From positions 32,234 through 96,233 of the forward strand of contig QAXH01005157.1 of NCBI GenBank assembly GCA_004335635.1: a DNA stretch of 64,000 nucleotides, read 5' to 3'. Each line of letters begins with the position of its first letter. Position 1 is the first letter of the stretch. This document shows, in pieces, positions 11,801-24,717 of the stretch. The notes beneath the pieces are model-generated. The model ran no database searches, was not told where the DNA came from, and saw only the letters and a list, made by a program, of their open reading frames with translations. Source of the DNA: Chloromonas sp. AAM2 (lineage: Eukaryota > Chlorophyta > Chlorophyceae > Chlamydomonadales > Chlamydomonadaceae). The position numbers and the translations under genes were made by a program.

Positions 11801-14800
11801 ATGGCCAGCGTGACGGCTGTCAGCTCAAACCCAGCCCGGTTTTTGAAACCCTGGTTGGGATGCCGAGTGCATCCCTTGCCTCCTCTGCCTCAGCCTGCAC
11901 CACTGAGGCTGGGAGTGCGAAGCTGCTTTGGCTCGCGTGGCCTGAGGGTTTGGGCCTTTTCATCAGAGCACGCCCGCGCTTCGGCACGATCCAATGACAG
12001 GCCGGAGGGCCAGACTGTTGAAGACTCACTCGCTGAGGAAACATTTGACTGGCGTCGGACGTCTGCAGCTGTCGTGTTGCTGGTGTGTGTGTGTGTGTTT
12101 TGTCCAATATCTGCGAAGCCCTAATGGCCCTCTTTAGTTGCCGCAGCGTCACCGCACTTGGGCTTCAGCAGTGCTGCCTCTAAATGAACAAGCGCATTGG
12201 TTGCTGCCGTCTTGTATGTGCAGGGTCTGACATGGGCTTGGGCATGCGCATGTCGCCCTGTTTGTGCGGACTCACCTTGTCTGGCGTCAGTATCCGCACC
12301 TCGCAGCACACAACAATTCAGGTCAGAATAGATACGGGACAATTGTTGCACCGCTACACAGCGATAGTTAACTCTAGGGTTTTCGCTTGACCAAGGGTCA
12401 GAGCAGATCCCATCTGGTGAGCTTGCATTGCCCTTGCTTTTCTCGCAGACGCTTTGATTCACGTCAACCAACGAAGAAGTCCGCCAGCGCCCCCAAGCGG
12501 TTTGTTTACGGGGTCTTCCGCTTCACTTGGGCTTTGATCGACGTGCCCGTTCGTGTTGTGGTGAGCAAGCAGGCGGATTCCAGCATGGACAGTCACTGCC
12601 CGCTGCTTTCAGATCTCGACGTTGTGTCGCCGGCCCGGCGCCGGCTCCCAGCGCATCAGCCGCCGCGTTGCGAACCAATGTGCCTGCCTGGTGTTGTGCA
12701 GGAGTACTTGCTGCTCGGGCCTAATCCCCTCGAGCCATACCTGTGAGTGCCGGGGTTATACATGCTGCCTGCGGAGGGCGTGGCTCAAAGTGACTGAATT
12801 CTATCAACGTAGTTTGCATCACTGATGCTGCTCTCTGCATTCAATCTTACATGATGGCGCACCTTATGTGAGCACCTGACTGACTCCACCTTACTGTTGT
12901 TGCCACGGCTCTCTGGTGCGCAGGCCTGGTCCGAATGCCTCCACGCAGCCTGCTGATGCAGCCACCTTCAGCCCAGACACATCCAATCTCAAGGCCTCTG
13001 CATTCCCCACCCCATACCAGGCTACGGACCCGGGCCATGCGACAGGTGACTTGGTGCACGCTGCGCATGCCGCCTCCACACTGCCATCAGCCAAGCCAAT
13101 GCCCACTGCAGCCGATGATGACTCTGCGAGCAGAGAGCTTAGCAACCCTGCAACTGTGTCCAGCGGTGCGAAGCCCGTGCGCATCGTTTATGTGCCTCGG
13201 CAGACACCAAACCGCACCTCCAGCCTGCCAGTGTTCGTGAAATCGCTTTACACGGATGCACTCTCCACATGGCTGCCCCGATGCACACCTACCACTGAGC
13301 TAATCACCAGTCAAGAACAGGACGAGCATTTGCACGACTGGAACTCAGAGCTCGCTTCAGATGTTGAGTACGTGGAGACACCAGTCATAACGCCCTTGCG
13401 CGTAGCCTTTTGGGTAGTGTCAACGCTGTACTTCTTTTTCTTCTTGGCCAGTGTCATCAAGAAAGCAGCCAAGCCAAGCAACGCCAAACCAGCAAAGCGT
13501 GATGCAGCAGCGGGTGTCTCGTCAAATGGCAGCCACCCAGCTCGTCCAAGGTTGCCTGCTGCACCGCTCAGCAGCCCATCCGCTAGTCACCTGGTTTGCG
13601 ATATCCCACCACCTAAGTGTGACCTCCCACCGCTGAAGTGTGACTTGCCAACCAAGTGCGACTTGCCACCACCAAAATGTGTCCTACCGCCACCCAAGTG
13701 TGACCTGGCCCCACCAAGGTATCGCTTGCCACCAGCATCAGCACCTGTCAGCTGCTCCAAGCACCTGTCAGCTCCAAAGCCGGCTCCAGTCGGTTCCCAG
13801 CCGCAGCCAGCCGCTTCCGCGGCCAGCTCCCTGGGTTGCTCTGGTAAGGCACCTGGCAAGAGGAAGGCCAGGCGCGCAGAGAAAGCCTTAAAGGCTCAGA
13901 ACACGCAGCCAGAAAAGAGTTCTGCCAGTCCTTCGCCCTTTTCCCCTCTGGGCCTGCCCTTCGCCCCTGTACCGTTCGGGGTGGATGTGTTGGAGGGCTA
14001 CCCAAACCCTCCGTTTGAGGCATGCTTGCCCACCCCGAGCAAGAAGCCATCGAAAGCTGAGGGCGCAGCAGCTGCAGCTGCTTCAGGGCAAGAGCAGGCC
14101 ACGACGGCCGCAGCTCAGCCGGTATGCAACCAGCAGACGGAGTTGAAGACTGAGGGTTCGTTGACGTTGGAGCAAGGTGTGGCTACTGCCACAGGACAGG
14201 CAGTGAACGGCCAGCAAGCTGCGTCTGGGGCTTTTGGGGTCCCAGTGCTGCAGAAGGAGGGTCCACCAGATTTAGTCGAGCTGGGCTTCGGTTTCAAGCT
14301 GGTAGACGAGTGGTCGGCTAGCCCCGTGCTGAAGGTTTCCACAGCCCCTGAGGCAACAGTGCCAGCACGCCACGACCACGAGATGGCTGATGCTGATGTG
14401 GCTGCCTTGGGGATAGAACGGAATGCAGCTGTGGCAGCGACAGAGGCACTGTCTGATCATGCAGATGGGAGCTTGAGTGAGGAGAAACTGCGGCCAGGGT
14501 CTGCCTTTGCCCTTCAAGCAGAGCCGTGCGAGGTTGATGACAACGATCCATCCCTGTTCTTTCAGCACAGACGGCGCTCGAAGTTTCCCCGACGTTTCCA
14601 GCTTTTGTTGCACACTGATGCTACACCTGCTGAGGAAGCTGCTTCAGCCACACAAGAGCCCACATCAGCGGCTGCAGCAGTTGCCGACACAGCAGTCCAA
14701 GCGGCGGCAGCAACAGCGCCACCTGTTGTTCCACCAGCAGCCACCTCAACAGGTGCTGTACTGCCAGCTGCTCCAGCAGCCACTTCCGTTGCCACACCAG

Positions 14801-17800
14801 CTGCACCGCCAACAGCCTTGTCAGGTGCTGTAGTAGCAGCAGCCTCTGCAGCTGCCGCTACTGCTGCAGCAACAGCAGCTAGCTCTGCCGCCTCTGCAGG
14901 CGCAGCCGCAACATCTGCTGTGGCTAGCTCTATGCTTGCAATGGTGGAGACTCAGCAGGTGTGTTGATTTAGCTAGCGATGATCGATATGTTGTAAGTGG
15001 TGTGTGCATGATAAGCCCGATGCTGTGGTAGCCATGCCTGCTTGAGAATTGTGTTTGAGATTCGTGGTTCGGATAGCTCGCTGTGCGCTTCAGAAGCGTT
15101 AACAGCACGCAAGCTCAGGCCAATGCCATGGTGTCACAGGATGGTGGCTGCTTGTGCTGCAGGTGTGGCGTGCCATGCATGACAACGTCCTCTCAGGGGC
15201 TGGTGACTCGAGCAATGATGAAGCTTCACCTCCGGCATGCCCTACCCAGGCCTCTGAGCTCTTCAGGAAAGGTGCCGGGGCTTGCCTGGATGCGCCCTCC
15301 GCCATCGGTGAGGTTTTGCAGCGCCAGCGAGCAGAGTACAGCAAGATGTGCTGTGCCCTGCGTGAAAACGGCCTTCTGAAGGCAGGTGGGAGCAGCCCAC
15401 CAGCGCCTGGCAGCCGCGGGCTCAGCGCCAGGTTGGACAGTGCACTGGGGACACTTGGTGTGGTTGCAACACAAACCACTTCTCCTTTGCCTGACATCCC
15501 TGAAGCTGCCATGGCTGCAGAGGAAGACACCAGAGTTGTCTCGCCGACAGCCATTGGTGAGGTGTTGTCTCAACAGCTTGAAGAATACGATGACATGCTG
15601 CACGCCTTGCAAGAGAATGGACTGCTCGGCCTTGTTGGCCTGGACCAGCCTGCCGACGCTGAATCAACGGCTGCAGCTTCACCCAGCATCGCAGCACCTG
15701 CAGCATCAGCAGCCTCCAGCAGCGATGTGGTTGCGACAGGCATTACAGACTCTGCCAGCTCGGCTGTTGACAAGCCCACGCTGTCCACCCAGGAAGCAAT
15801 TCAGAGGTTGCAGGAGCGAGGTTGGCAGGTGCAACACATGACGACCAAGCGCAAGCTGAAGCAGGGCGAGGCAGCACAGCTGTCTGTGCGATGCATCCTG
15901 CCATCAACCGCACCAACCCCATCTTCCGTCCAACTAGCAGCACCTGCTGCTGTTGCTGCTGACAGTAAGGGTGTTCAGGAGGCAGGTGTTGATGGCCCAC
16001 AGGTGCCAGCACTGAACTCCCTTGGAGCTTGCATTGCTCAAGCGGCTGCTACACACAAGTGTGGCTGCGACTCAGGCAGTGCAGCTGGTGCTGTACAGAT
16101 TGACACGGCCCAGCTAGACGATGTCACGCGGGACATCAGAACTGCATGGGGCCTGCCAGCTGATGCCACCTCAGCAACAACAGCAGCAGCAGCACAGCAG
16201 GCGCCAGCTGTGCCGGTTATTGATAGCACCAGCATTTGGGTGATGTCGGGCAGCGTGTCATGCAAAGTGCGCATTGCGCCTCCGCAGCAGAGCGGCCCTG
16301 CACAGCAAACGCAGGCACCTGACGGCCCGCCTCTGGCTATGGCCTCCCTGTGCACAGACCGTGTGGTGCCAGCCATGCTGCGGCCACGAGATGTCATGCC
16401 AGATGCATCATCTACGCCTGGGGCGCCAAGCGCAAGCACCAGACTCGCCACAACCACCGAGTCCGCTGTAGCAGACCAACAGGTGGCACCTTCAGCAGCA
16501 TCCGCAGAGCAGGCAATGCAGGCATCAGCCCCAGAGCCACTGATGGGCACTGAAGGCATCGCGAAGGTGATGACCTCAGCTGCAGCTGATGGGGCCACAG
16601 ATGAGGCAGGCGAGGGAGTGCAGCTTGGCGACAACGTGCGTGTGGATGTGAACGTGCAGCCAGGTGGCAGCGTGCAGGTCGGTGTACACACACGCCAGGC
16701 CGACAAAACCGCACAGCCCAGTAACGAGCCAGAGGCTGGAACAGTCAGCAGCAAGGCAACGGAGGCTGCGGGCGTTAAGCGGCCTGTGGTGAGCAGTCAA
16801 GTGCATAGATCTGGTCACCGCTGGGAAGCGCGTCTGACGGTGGACGGTCAGCTCGTGCACAGGGCTTCATTCAAGGACGAAGGCATGGCGCGTGACTACG
16901 AGCAGCGCACGTTCAAGAGCCAGGTGAGCTCATGTTCTCTTATGTTGCAAAGAAGCGTGGCTCAGTTAGCATGGCTTAGTTAGCGTGTCCCTGCAGCTGG
17001 ATAGGCAGTGCCAACACGAAGAGGCCCAACATAACAGCATGATAGCTAGCACCTGATTGTTTTGTTTTAGATTTTTGCCTTGCTGTTAGGCTCGTAGCCA
17101 CGGTTGCCGTCCTTGCCGCATGCACTAGAGTTTGTTTTTTTGCAATTGAGCAAAAGATCACGATAGTGTCGTTGTCTTTCATGTCGTTTGCGCAGGTCAC
17201 TGCTGATCCTGCCACTGTATCTTCCAAGGCTAGCAACCCTTCTGCCCCAGCCCCTGTTCCTGCCCTTGCCTCAAATGAGACAGCCTCCGCCAAGGAGCAG
17301 CACACGGAAAAACCGACTCAGGAGTCGTCTGCCACAGCCGCTGAAGATGCCGCTGCCGCGATTGGTGGCGCGTTTGTGAACGTTGCACCGTCTAACTCCA
17401 TGCCTGCTGATGATGGCGCAGCTGCAATCGGTGGCGTTTTTGTGAACGTCGCACCCTCCGACTTCACACATGCTGATGATGTTGCAGCCGCAATTGGTGG
17501 CGCATTTGTGAGCGTCTTGCCCGCTGAACCCATGCCAACTGAGTCTACCAAGGATCAGTCTTCAGCAACTGGGCGTGCATCTACTGCAGCTGGTGCAATC
17601 TCCGGTGCATTCATGTGCATTGCACCCACTGATGACGACTCCGATGTTGCACGATCTGCGTCTGCAATTGATGCAGCACCTTCAGCCACTGCAAATGCAT
17701 CTGCTGCGGCCGATGCCATGGCAAATGCGTTCTTATGTGTTGCGCCGACTGATGCAATGGTGCGTGGTGGTTGTGCCGCTAGTGTCCCGGAGCCTGCCGG

Positions 17801-20800
17801 CCATGCTGCGCCAACCTTGGCCGGATCTGCCACAGCAACTGGCACTGAGCCCACATCAGGTTTCCCCGCCCAAGCCGCAGATGAGCCCGCCCCTGACAAG
17901 AAGGCGTCATTGCCTCGTCCTTTCCGTCCCCCGTTCCAATCTCCCATGAGGGACCAACGCACTCACCCACTGACAGCCATACGCAAGGCGGCCGCAGCCA
18001 AGGCAGCCATGACCGCACCACCAGCGGATGCTGAATCAAGTTGGCCGAACATTCAAAAAATGGAAGAGTTCAATCAAAGGATGCGGGAAGCATGCATGGC
18101 AGCCAACGTCGCAGGCGATGTGTATGAACAGCGGCTGGCCAGGTTGGCCAGGCCTAGGATGGTCGGCCAGGATGCTGTGCCTATCCAGGCAATGCCAGCA
18201 GCTGATGGGGCAGTGAAGCCTGTTGAGGCAACGCCAGTCGTTGATGCAGTGCTGCCAGCCAAGGCGTCATCGGTTGTCAAGCCTCCCACTGAATCTGCTG
18301 AGGCAATTGCGCCTACTGAGCAGGCAGTGTCTGCCGCAGCAGCAGCAGCACCAGCCGACACACCTGTCCCGGCCAAGGCAGCTACTCAGGCAACCACTGA
18401 TGTGCTCTCTGAAGCTGCACCGGTAGCTCAGAAGGTGACGGGTACCAGCTCAAAGGACGGCACAGTGGCACAAATCACTGATGCTGGTGTTGATGCTCAA
18501 GGCGTGGGTCAGGTGGCCGAATCCATCAGGGCAGCACCTGGCAATGACGACAAGCAGAAGGTAAGGAGGCATGCATGCCACCATGGGTACGATGTCACGT
18601 CATGCAAAGGCTCGGTAGTAGCTGGCTTGCTGGTCTTCATTGGGCATGCGTGTGCAACGCGTGGGCATTTCATCCGTAAAGTCGGAGCTACATAGTCCAG
18701 CACTCCTGGAATGCTCATTGGATGATGGGCAAGGCAACCGTGAATAAAGGCTGTGTCTGCTTTTATAAAGGTGGATAATCTGCGCTTTTTGTCATGCCTG
18801 TGCATATGATGCCATTTGTCCTGATTTTGATTGGGGAGACATGCCTTCTGAAATGCCTTACAGGCCTCAGGCCCCTCTGTTGCGCAGCGTCGTGAGTACC
18901 AGCTGTACCGCCACGGAGGCCAGATGTATGTGCGGTACAGCGTAAGAGGCAGTACGTCCAAGGTGCGAGATATGCAAGATGTTTGGTACATGCAACATCT
19001 CGCGCTGGCCTCATCTGTACACAAACTGGTGCGTCTTCCCGATGTGCTGCAGCAGCACTCAATAGGTGTCGTCTGTGCTTGTACATTGTGTAAGGCCTTG
19101 CCTCTTGCAACGCAGGAGGATGCTGCTCAAGCACCTGGCAAGCCATCTCTGCCTGTCCTCGAAGTGGTCTCTCCAGGCCTGAAGGCAGAGCTGCGTGCAA
19201 CAGGTCGGTCGCATGGCTTGTTGTGGCTGTGAGGGATTGGTGCACAGGGTCTGTGAGGGATTGGTGCACAGGGTCTGTGAGGGATTGGTGCACAGGGTCT
19301 GTGAGGGATTGGTGCACAGGGTCTGTGAGGGATTGGTGCACAGGGTCTGCCATAACTGCTGCTGTATGGCCTAACGTGCTCGGTCGCTAGTTGACGCCGT
19401 CCGTATAGGCTGCCGTCCTTTCCGTAATGCCGTGACCACAAAAAGCCTTCTGCCCCTTTGTTCCTGCCGCCACATTGGATCCAGTGGCGTGCTTGGAAAC
19501 TGTCCCAGAACTGGCAAACATTTATTTTTGCTCTTTTTTTGTCCTCTGTGCAACCCAACCACATGCAACTGTCTGTGAATGTCTGACAAGCGCCAGTTGC
19601 ATCCAGACACGACACACTGAACCACATGCTCTTGTTTATGTTGGCGGGCGCAGTCAAGGGCGGCTCATCCCTGGCGAATGACATGTGTGTGCATCACAAG
19701 GCGCTGCCACAGGACGGCACGGACACCAAGGTACGACACATGCAACTTGGCTTGCTACACTTCTTACCTTTTGACGTGCGTTCAGTGCACCTACCCCTCA
19801 GACAAGCACACATATCACACAAATATCACACATGAACGTGCTGTAGACACTAGGGCACCACGTCAGTCCCAGCTCTCCAGGACTGGAATAGCCCTGCCCA
19901 AAGCCCAGCCTTGCCCAAAGCTTTGGTATGTTGATGTAGTCAGCAGGGTGTGTCCCTCCTGGCACTCTTGTAAGCGGTCGCATACTTTTACACTCCTATC
20001 TCTGCAGGCCTCAGGCCCCTCGATTGCACCACGTCGAGAGTACAAGCTGTACAGCCATGGAGGCCAGATGTACGTGCAGTACGGAAGCATCTCAAAGACC
20101 ACTGTGGACGCTGAAGGTACGTCTTGGCATCAGTCAAGATCTTATCTCACAAAACATGGCAGCGAAGATGCGTTTCTCATCATCTCAGTAGATAGGTGTC
20201 TGTTGCAACAAGGTCATTGCCCATGGCCCAGGGCAACGACATGATGCAGTGTCATTGTGTGCGTGCTATGCAACGCACATGCTGATTCTGCTGTGTGCAG
20301 CCACTCCTGTCGCCACTCCAACCATGGATGCAAACGCCACAGTTGATGTAAAGCAAGGCACATCCATGGACGCCACAGCCCACAGTACAGAGGGCCCGGT
20401 GGGTGTTCCCAGGACAGGCCTTGGTGCACAGACCAGCACTGGGTGACTGCTCATTATGTGCGTTTTCTCATCAGCATAGCGGAGTTGTATGCTTGATGCT
20501 GCGCTGTCCAGGACGTGTGTGCCATCCCTTTCTTGCCTTGTGCGTCTTGGACTGTTCCATTCCCTCTTGGGTGGCCTTTGTACTCAGTGTGGCGCTGAAC
20601 GTTTGGCTCTTGATTCCTTCGGGCAGCATCCATGCACTTGCCAATGCGTCTCAGGCAGCAATAGCAGTCACAGCATCAAGGCAGCTGCGACTAAGTGCTG
20701 TGATTGCGCGTGCTTGTGCAGGCTCCCGCTGACAGGTCCTCTTCAAGGGCAGAGAAGCAGAGGAAGGAGAAAACGCAGAAGTCGCCTGATGAGCAGGCTG

Positions 20801-23800
20801 TGTCGCCCGTCAGTGCAGGCGCAGCGGTGGTTGAGCTATGCGAGCACCACAGACTGACGGACAAGCCTCAGGTTTGTGGGCCCAACCTTTGATCATGTGC
20901 GTACTTGTGTTGCATGCATTGGCACGGTTGTAAAAAGAAGACAGTAAGCGTTGCTGGAAGCGTTGCTTTCCGTCCATGAGAGGTAGAGCCGGCTTTGCAC
21001 AGCTTTTAATGAACACCTTGCGACTTGAACTTTCTGGCTCAGCACTAGTTAGCACGGCGTTCTCTCTCATATGTTCTGCTAGTGGTTGTGCATGTGCTGA
21101 CCTGCATCGCATGGTTACCCCGCTGCCTCCTGCTGGTACCCTTGAATTGCTACTTACGTTTGCTGTTGCCGTGCAGGCATCAGGCTTGCCGGTTGCACCG
21201 CGCCGCGAGTACCAGCTGTACCGCCAAGCAGGACAGATGTACAAGCGGTACCATGAGACATGCAATCATCACATGACTGTGGATGCCGAAGGTAAGCAAC
21301 TTTCCTGCTCGTCACATGCCGTCTGAATAATACGTTTTTGAGTGTTGCTATTGATGTGCAATCCTGTGGGCAAGGCTGAGCTAGGCTCAGCGCAGAGATG
21401 GCAATGATTCGGTATGCACGTACTGATATCTGATGTCATTGCACGCAGTGGTTACCACCTTCACTCCTCCTCAGCACAAGGCTACCAAGGAAGACAGCAA
21501 GGAAGCAACCAAGGAAGTAACAACCTTTGAAGCTACTAAGGAAGCTACCAAGGACGCCAAGCAGGAGGTATCCACGAAGGCCACAGGTCAGACTGGGCAT
21601 GCGGAGGGGCCTGCAGCGACCAGTGACGACGGCCGGGCAGCCCGCATGTTCGAGTTTGTGGCCACCAACATGCTGCGCAAGAAGCCTCGCAAGGTGCGGA
21701 CTTCACGCCGTGTAACTAATACCACTTCAGCTTGAACTGCAATCGGCGTTGCTACTGCGGCTGACAACGGCAGCACGTGCATTTCGACCATTGATTTAGT
21801 AGTTGTCTGATCCACTACGATTGAATGCTCGTATTGAATGTTCATAGAGCACAAGACCATGTCACATGAACAACTGCTGCAGTGGGCTCAAACAGACTGT
21901 CAAAAACGCGTGTGTCATGTCTCATGTGAACAGGCTGATGCAGTGGCCAAGGAAATCGCTACACTGGCCATCATTGACGCTCTGGAGCCCACACCGGAGA
22001 CTGCAGGCCCAGCTGCCGACAAAGCAGCTGCTGACAAAGCAGCTGCCTCTTCTACTGAGCCCAGCACTGCCGTTGCTCAGGCACGTGCCTCATCGGATGA
22101 CGGGCATGCAGCCACCAGGGGCCGCGCTTCACAGACTGTAACATCAGACAGCCATGAGGTGAGAGGAGGCACAGAACTGATATTAACGTGCTGGTGTCTA
22201 CATCCACTCACGAGTTCAATTACTTGCACCTGATGTGTATGCGCACTCAATTTGTTCAATTCAATGCGCTTGGATTTGTGCACTTGCAGCTCGATGCGTA
22301 TGCAAACACACATGCAGCTTGAAGGCCACGAGCACATTGCAACTTGCAGGCAGTGTGATGTGATTCACCTGACAATCACCTTGTATTGCTGGGCTGCTTC
22401 TTTCCAGGCACCAGCCCCTGCTGTTGCTTCTCGGCTAGGGGGCCAAGAGCAGCCGTCTGGAGCGCAGCTGTTTGTGCGGTACGACGCCGCTAACGCCATG
22501 ATCACAATGGAGGTCTCAGGTAAGGTCAAGATGGCTGTTTGTTCTATCACTGGTTGCCATCTGACTGCCCATGCGCGCTGCAGCTCATGCATGTGTAGTC
22601 ATGTCATGAGACCGTGTACAAGGGGTCAGAAGCTGCACCACACCAAAGCTGTAGCTGTCAGCTGTGGTACATCGTGTGCTGGTTTGGCTGGCGTGCTCTG
22701 GCTTCAACTGGGACTGCCATCTGCCTTTATCCTGTGTAGGCGTAAGTACACAGCTCACACCGACCTGTGCAAGGGCCTGGATGCTACTGCCGAAGCTTTT
22801 ACCTGTGTTATGTCATGTGGCAGGATTCTCTGGTCAGCTCACACTTGATTACTAGGATGATTTGGATGTCAAGCCCCAAACGACTGGGTGTTGTCCGCTG
22901 TCACAGACCTGCCTGATCATCCGTCCTGCCTTACTGCGGGTTGCCCAGGCACTGGCAACACAAAGGCAACCGAGCAGAAGCCGGCAGGATCGGTAGCAGC
23001 AGTGACAAAAGCTATCCTGTTCTTGCTCTTATGTTTTTCCAGGCACTGGCAACACGAAGGTGAACGAGCGGGACACGGAAGCCGCAGTGAGTAAGGTCAT
23101 GTCCGGTCTGTCGCGTGGCGAGCGGCAGAGGGTGTACCGGAAGATGGCACTCGAGGCAGCAGCTGCTAACAGCGGTGCACGGAGCAGGCTGTCAACTGGC
23201 CCAGAGGCAGCTGCCAGTGGCACCGGCCAGGGCAGGCTGCCAGACAGCCCAGAACCAGCAAAGCCAGCCACGGATACCAGTAAGGTCACCAAACCGTCGG
23301 CCAGCCCTGAGCCAGCATCCAATAGTGCCAAGAGCGTCAAGCAGCAGGCACGGTCCCCTGGTGCACCTGAGGTGAACAGCCAGGCCAAGCCGGTTGGAAT
23401 AAGCAGGCGAGGCCCAGTTGCAAAGAGCCCTGAGCCCGCTGCCAGTGGCGCCAGCGGTTGTAAGCCGGCAGGCAGTCCTGCACCGGCGGCCAGCAGTGCC
23501 AGCCAGGCCAAGCCGACGGCTGATGCCAGCCGGACAAAGCCCTCCAAGAGTCCTGAGCCAACCACCACCGGCGACGGCAAGAGCAAGGCAGAGGGCGCAG
23601 GTGTCCGCAAGGCCCGTTCAGTCAGCCCTGGGCCTGCAGCAGCAAGCACGACCAAGGCTTCCCAACCAGTGAGTGCATTAGGTCTAGTTTGCATTTGAAA
23701 CGCACATGGACTGCAATTGCCTGCACTACCGGCCCCAGAACTGCACCAAACTTTGTGAATCTGCTTTTGTGCTGGAGGTTGCAAACACCCTGCCTTGCTT

Positions 23801-24717
23801 TGGTTTCAGGGTCGTGCTCGCAAGGGCAAGTCCTTTGGCGTGGCGGAAGAGATTGAGAGGCGGTGGACATTAGCGGCCGATTCCGACTACCAGGACCAAC
23901 GAGTGGGCAGCAAAAAAGAGTTCTGCATGATGGACCCCGACACCTGGGACCCTCAGGACAGGCTCGAATATGCAAGGCTCAGTGCGCTGTAAGTGCTTCA
24001 CGGGGCCGATTTGAGGGCAGAATGACCGCTATGGTGTTTATCGCTCAAATTCTGTACGGCAGCTGTAGCATTGTTAATGACCTACCATGCTCGCCGTCTA
24101 GGTTTTGTATGGCTTACAGTACATTCCCAAGAACCAAGGCCCTTGAAAGCACAGCCATGCTATGCGTTCAACGATGTAGATGCCAGGGTGTGGAATCTAC
24201 ATTTGGTTCAGACGAGGCTTTTTTGTTGGTTTTGTGGCTGCAGAGTCTTTCCACTTGAAGCGGCAGAGGAGCAGCGGAGGATGCCAAAGGTGCAGGAGGA
24301 ACGGAAGCAGACCCTCAAGGCAGAGGCACAGGCCAGGTAAGGGATTTTGTGTGGAAAAGGTGTGTGTACACTTGACCTGATCAGGCCACTTGTCAGCATG
24401 ATGTTTGACAGGCTGCAGTGGGCCTGATTTGACAGGTGCCTGGCAGCATTCACATAATTTGTAGTTCCCGTGGCATCATCATCAACATTGGATTGCGGTA
24501 CACAGATTATGCCCGGTAAACTCTCGGTATGGTGGTCAGTGATGGATCATCGTGGCGATAGTCACATGGCTAGCTGGATGTGTGTGGCAGACCCAGGTGG
24601 CTGACTAGGTGATGGCCACATGTCGTGCGATGGCGCAGGGCCTCGGCGTTTGAGGCGCGCATCAAGTCCCGGCAGGCGCAACAGGCCGAGGTGAAGAGGA
24701 ACCCGAAGCTACCATGA
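11801..24717 (+). CDS. Gene A: giant low-complexity, putative membrane-anchored protein with repeated Tyr-rich exon module
   Basis: Exons 11801-12082, 12224-12321, 12449-12560, 12702-12742, 12924-14958, 15163-16923, 17196-18560, 18864-18962, 19116-19203, 19654-19730, 20008-20116, 20301-20398, 20722-20871, 21177-21291, 21449-21693, 21934-22158, 22408-22519, 23043-23668, 23810-23988, 24244-24336 and 24639-24717 join to about 2662 residues. I do not recognise the family. Visible parts: an Arg/Ser/Ala-rich leader that could be organelle-targeting; a hydrophobic stretch at about 88-105; a second around WALIDVPVRVVEYLLLG; a strong membrane segment at about 336-356 (FWVVSTLYFFFFLASV); tandem KCDLPPP repeats at about 403-445; two copies of AIGEVLxxQxxEYxxM; a WEARLTVDG segment weakly like an AP2 fold; five AAIGGAFVNVAP-type repeats; four copies of a REYQLYRHGGQMYVRY exon; and a charged C-terminal tail. 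The first exons match gene B, which fixes the 5' end. Some 3' exon boundaries (for example 18962 versus 18941) remain uncertain, and splitting into two genes cannot be excluded. Confidence 0.65.
19229..19349. repeat. 24-bp minisatellite, about five copies, in a gene A intron
   Basis: The unit contains GAGGGATTGGTGCACAGGGT and repeats about five times without visible change between exons 19116-19203 and 19654-19730. Its reverse strand gives a spurious repeated open frame. Confidence 0.9.
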
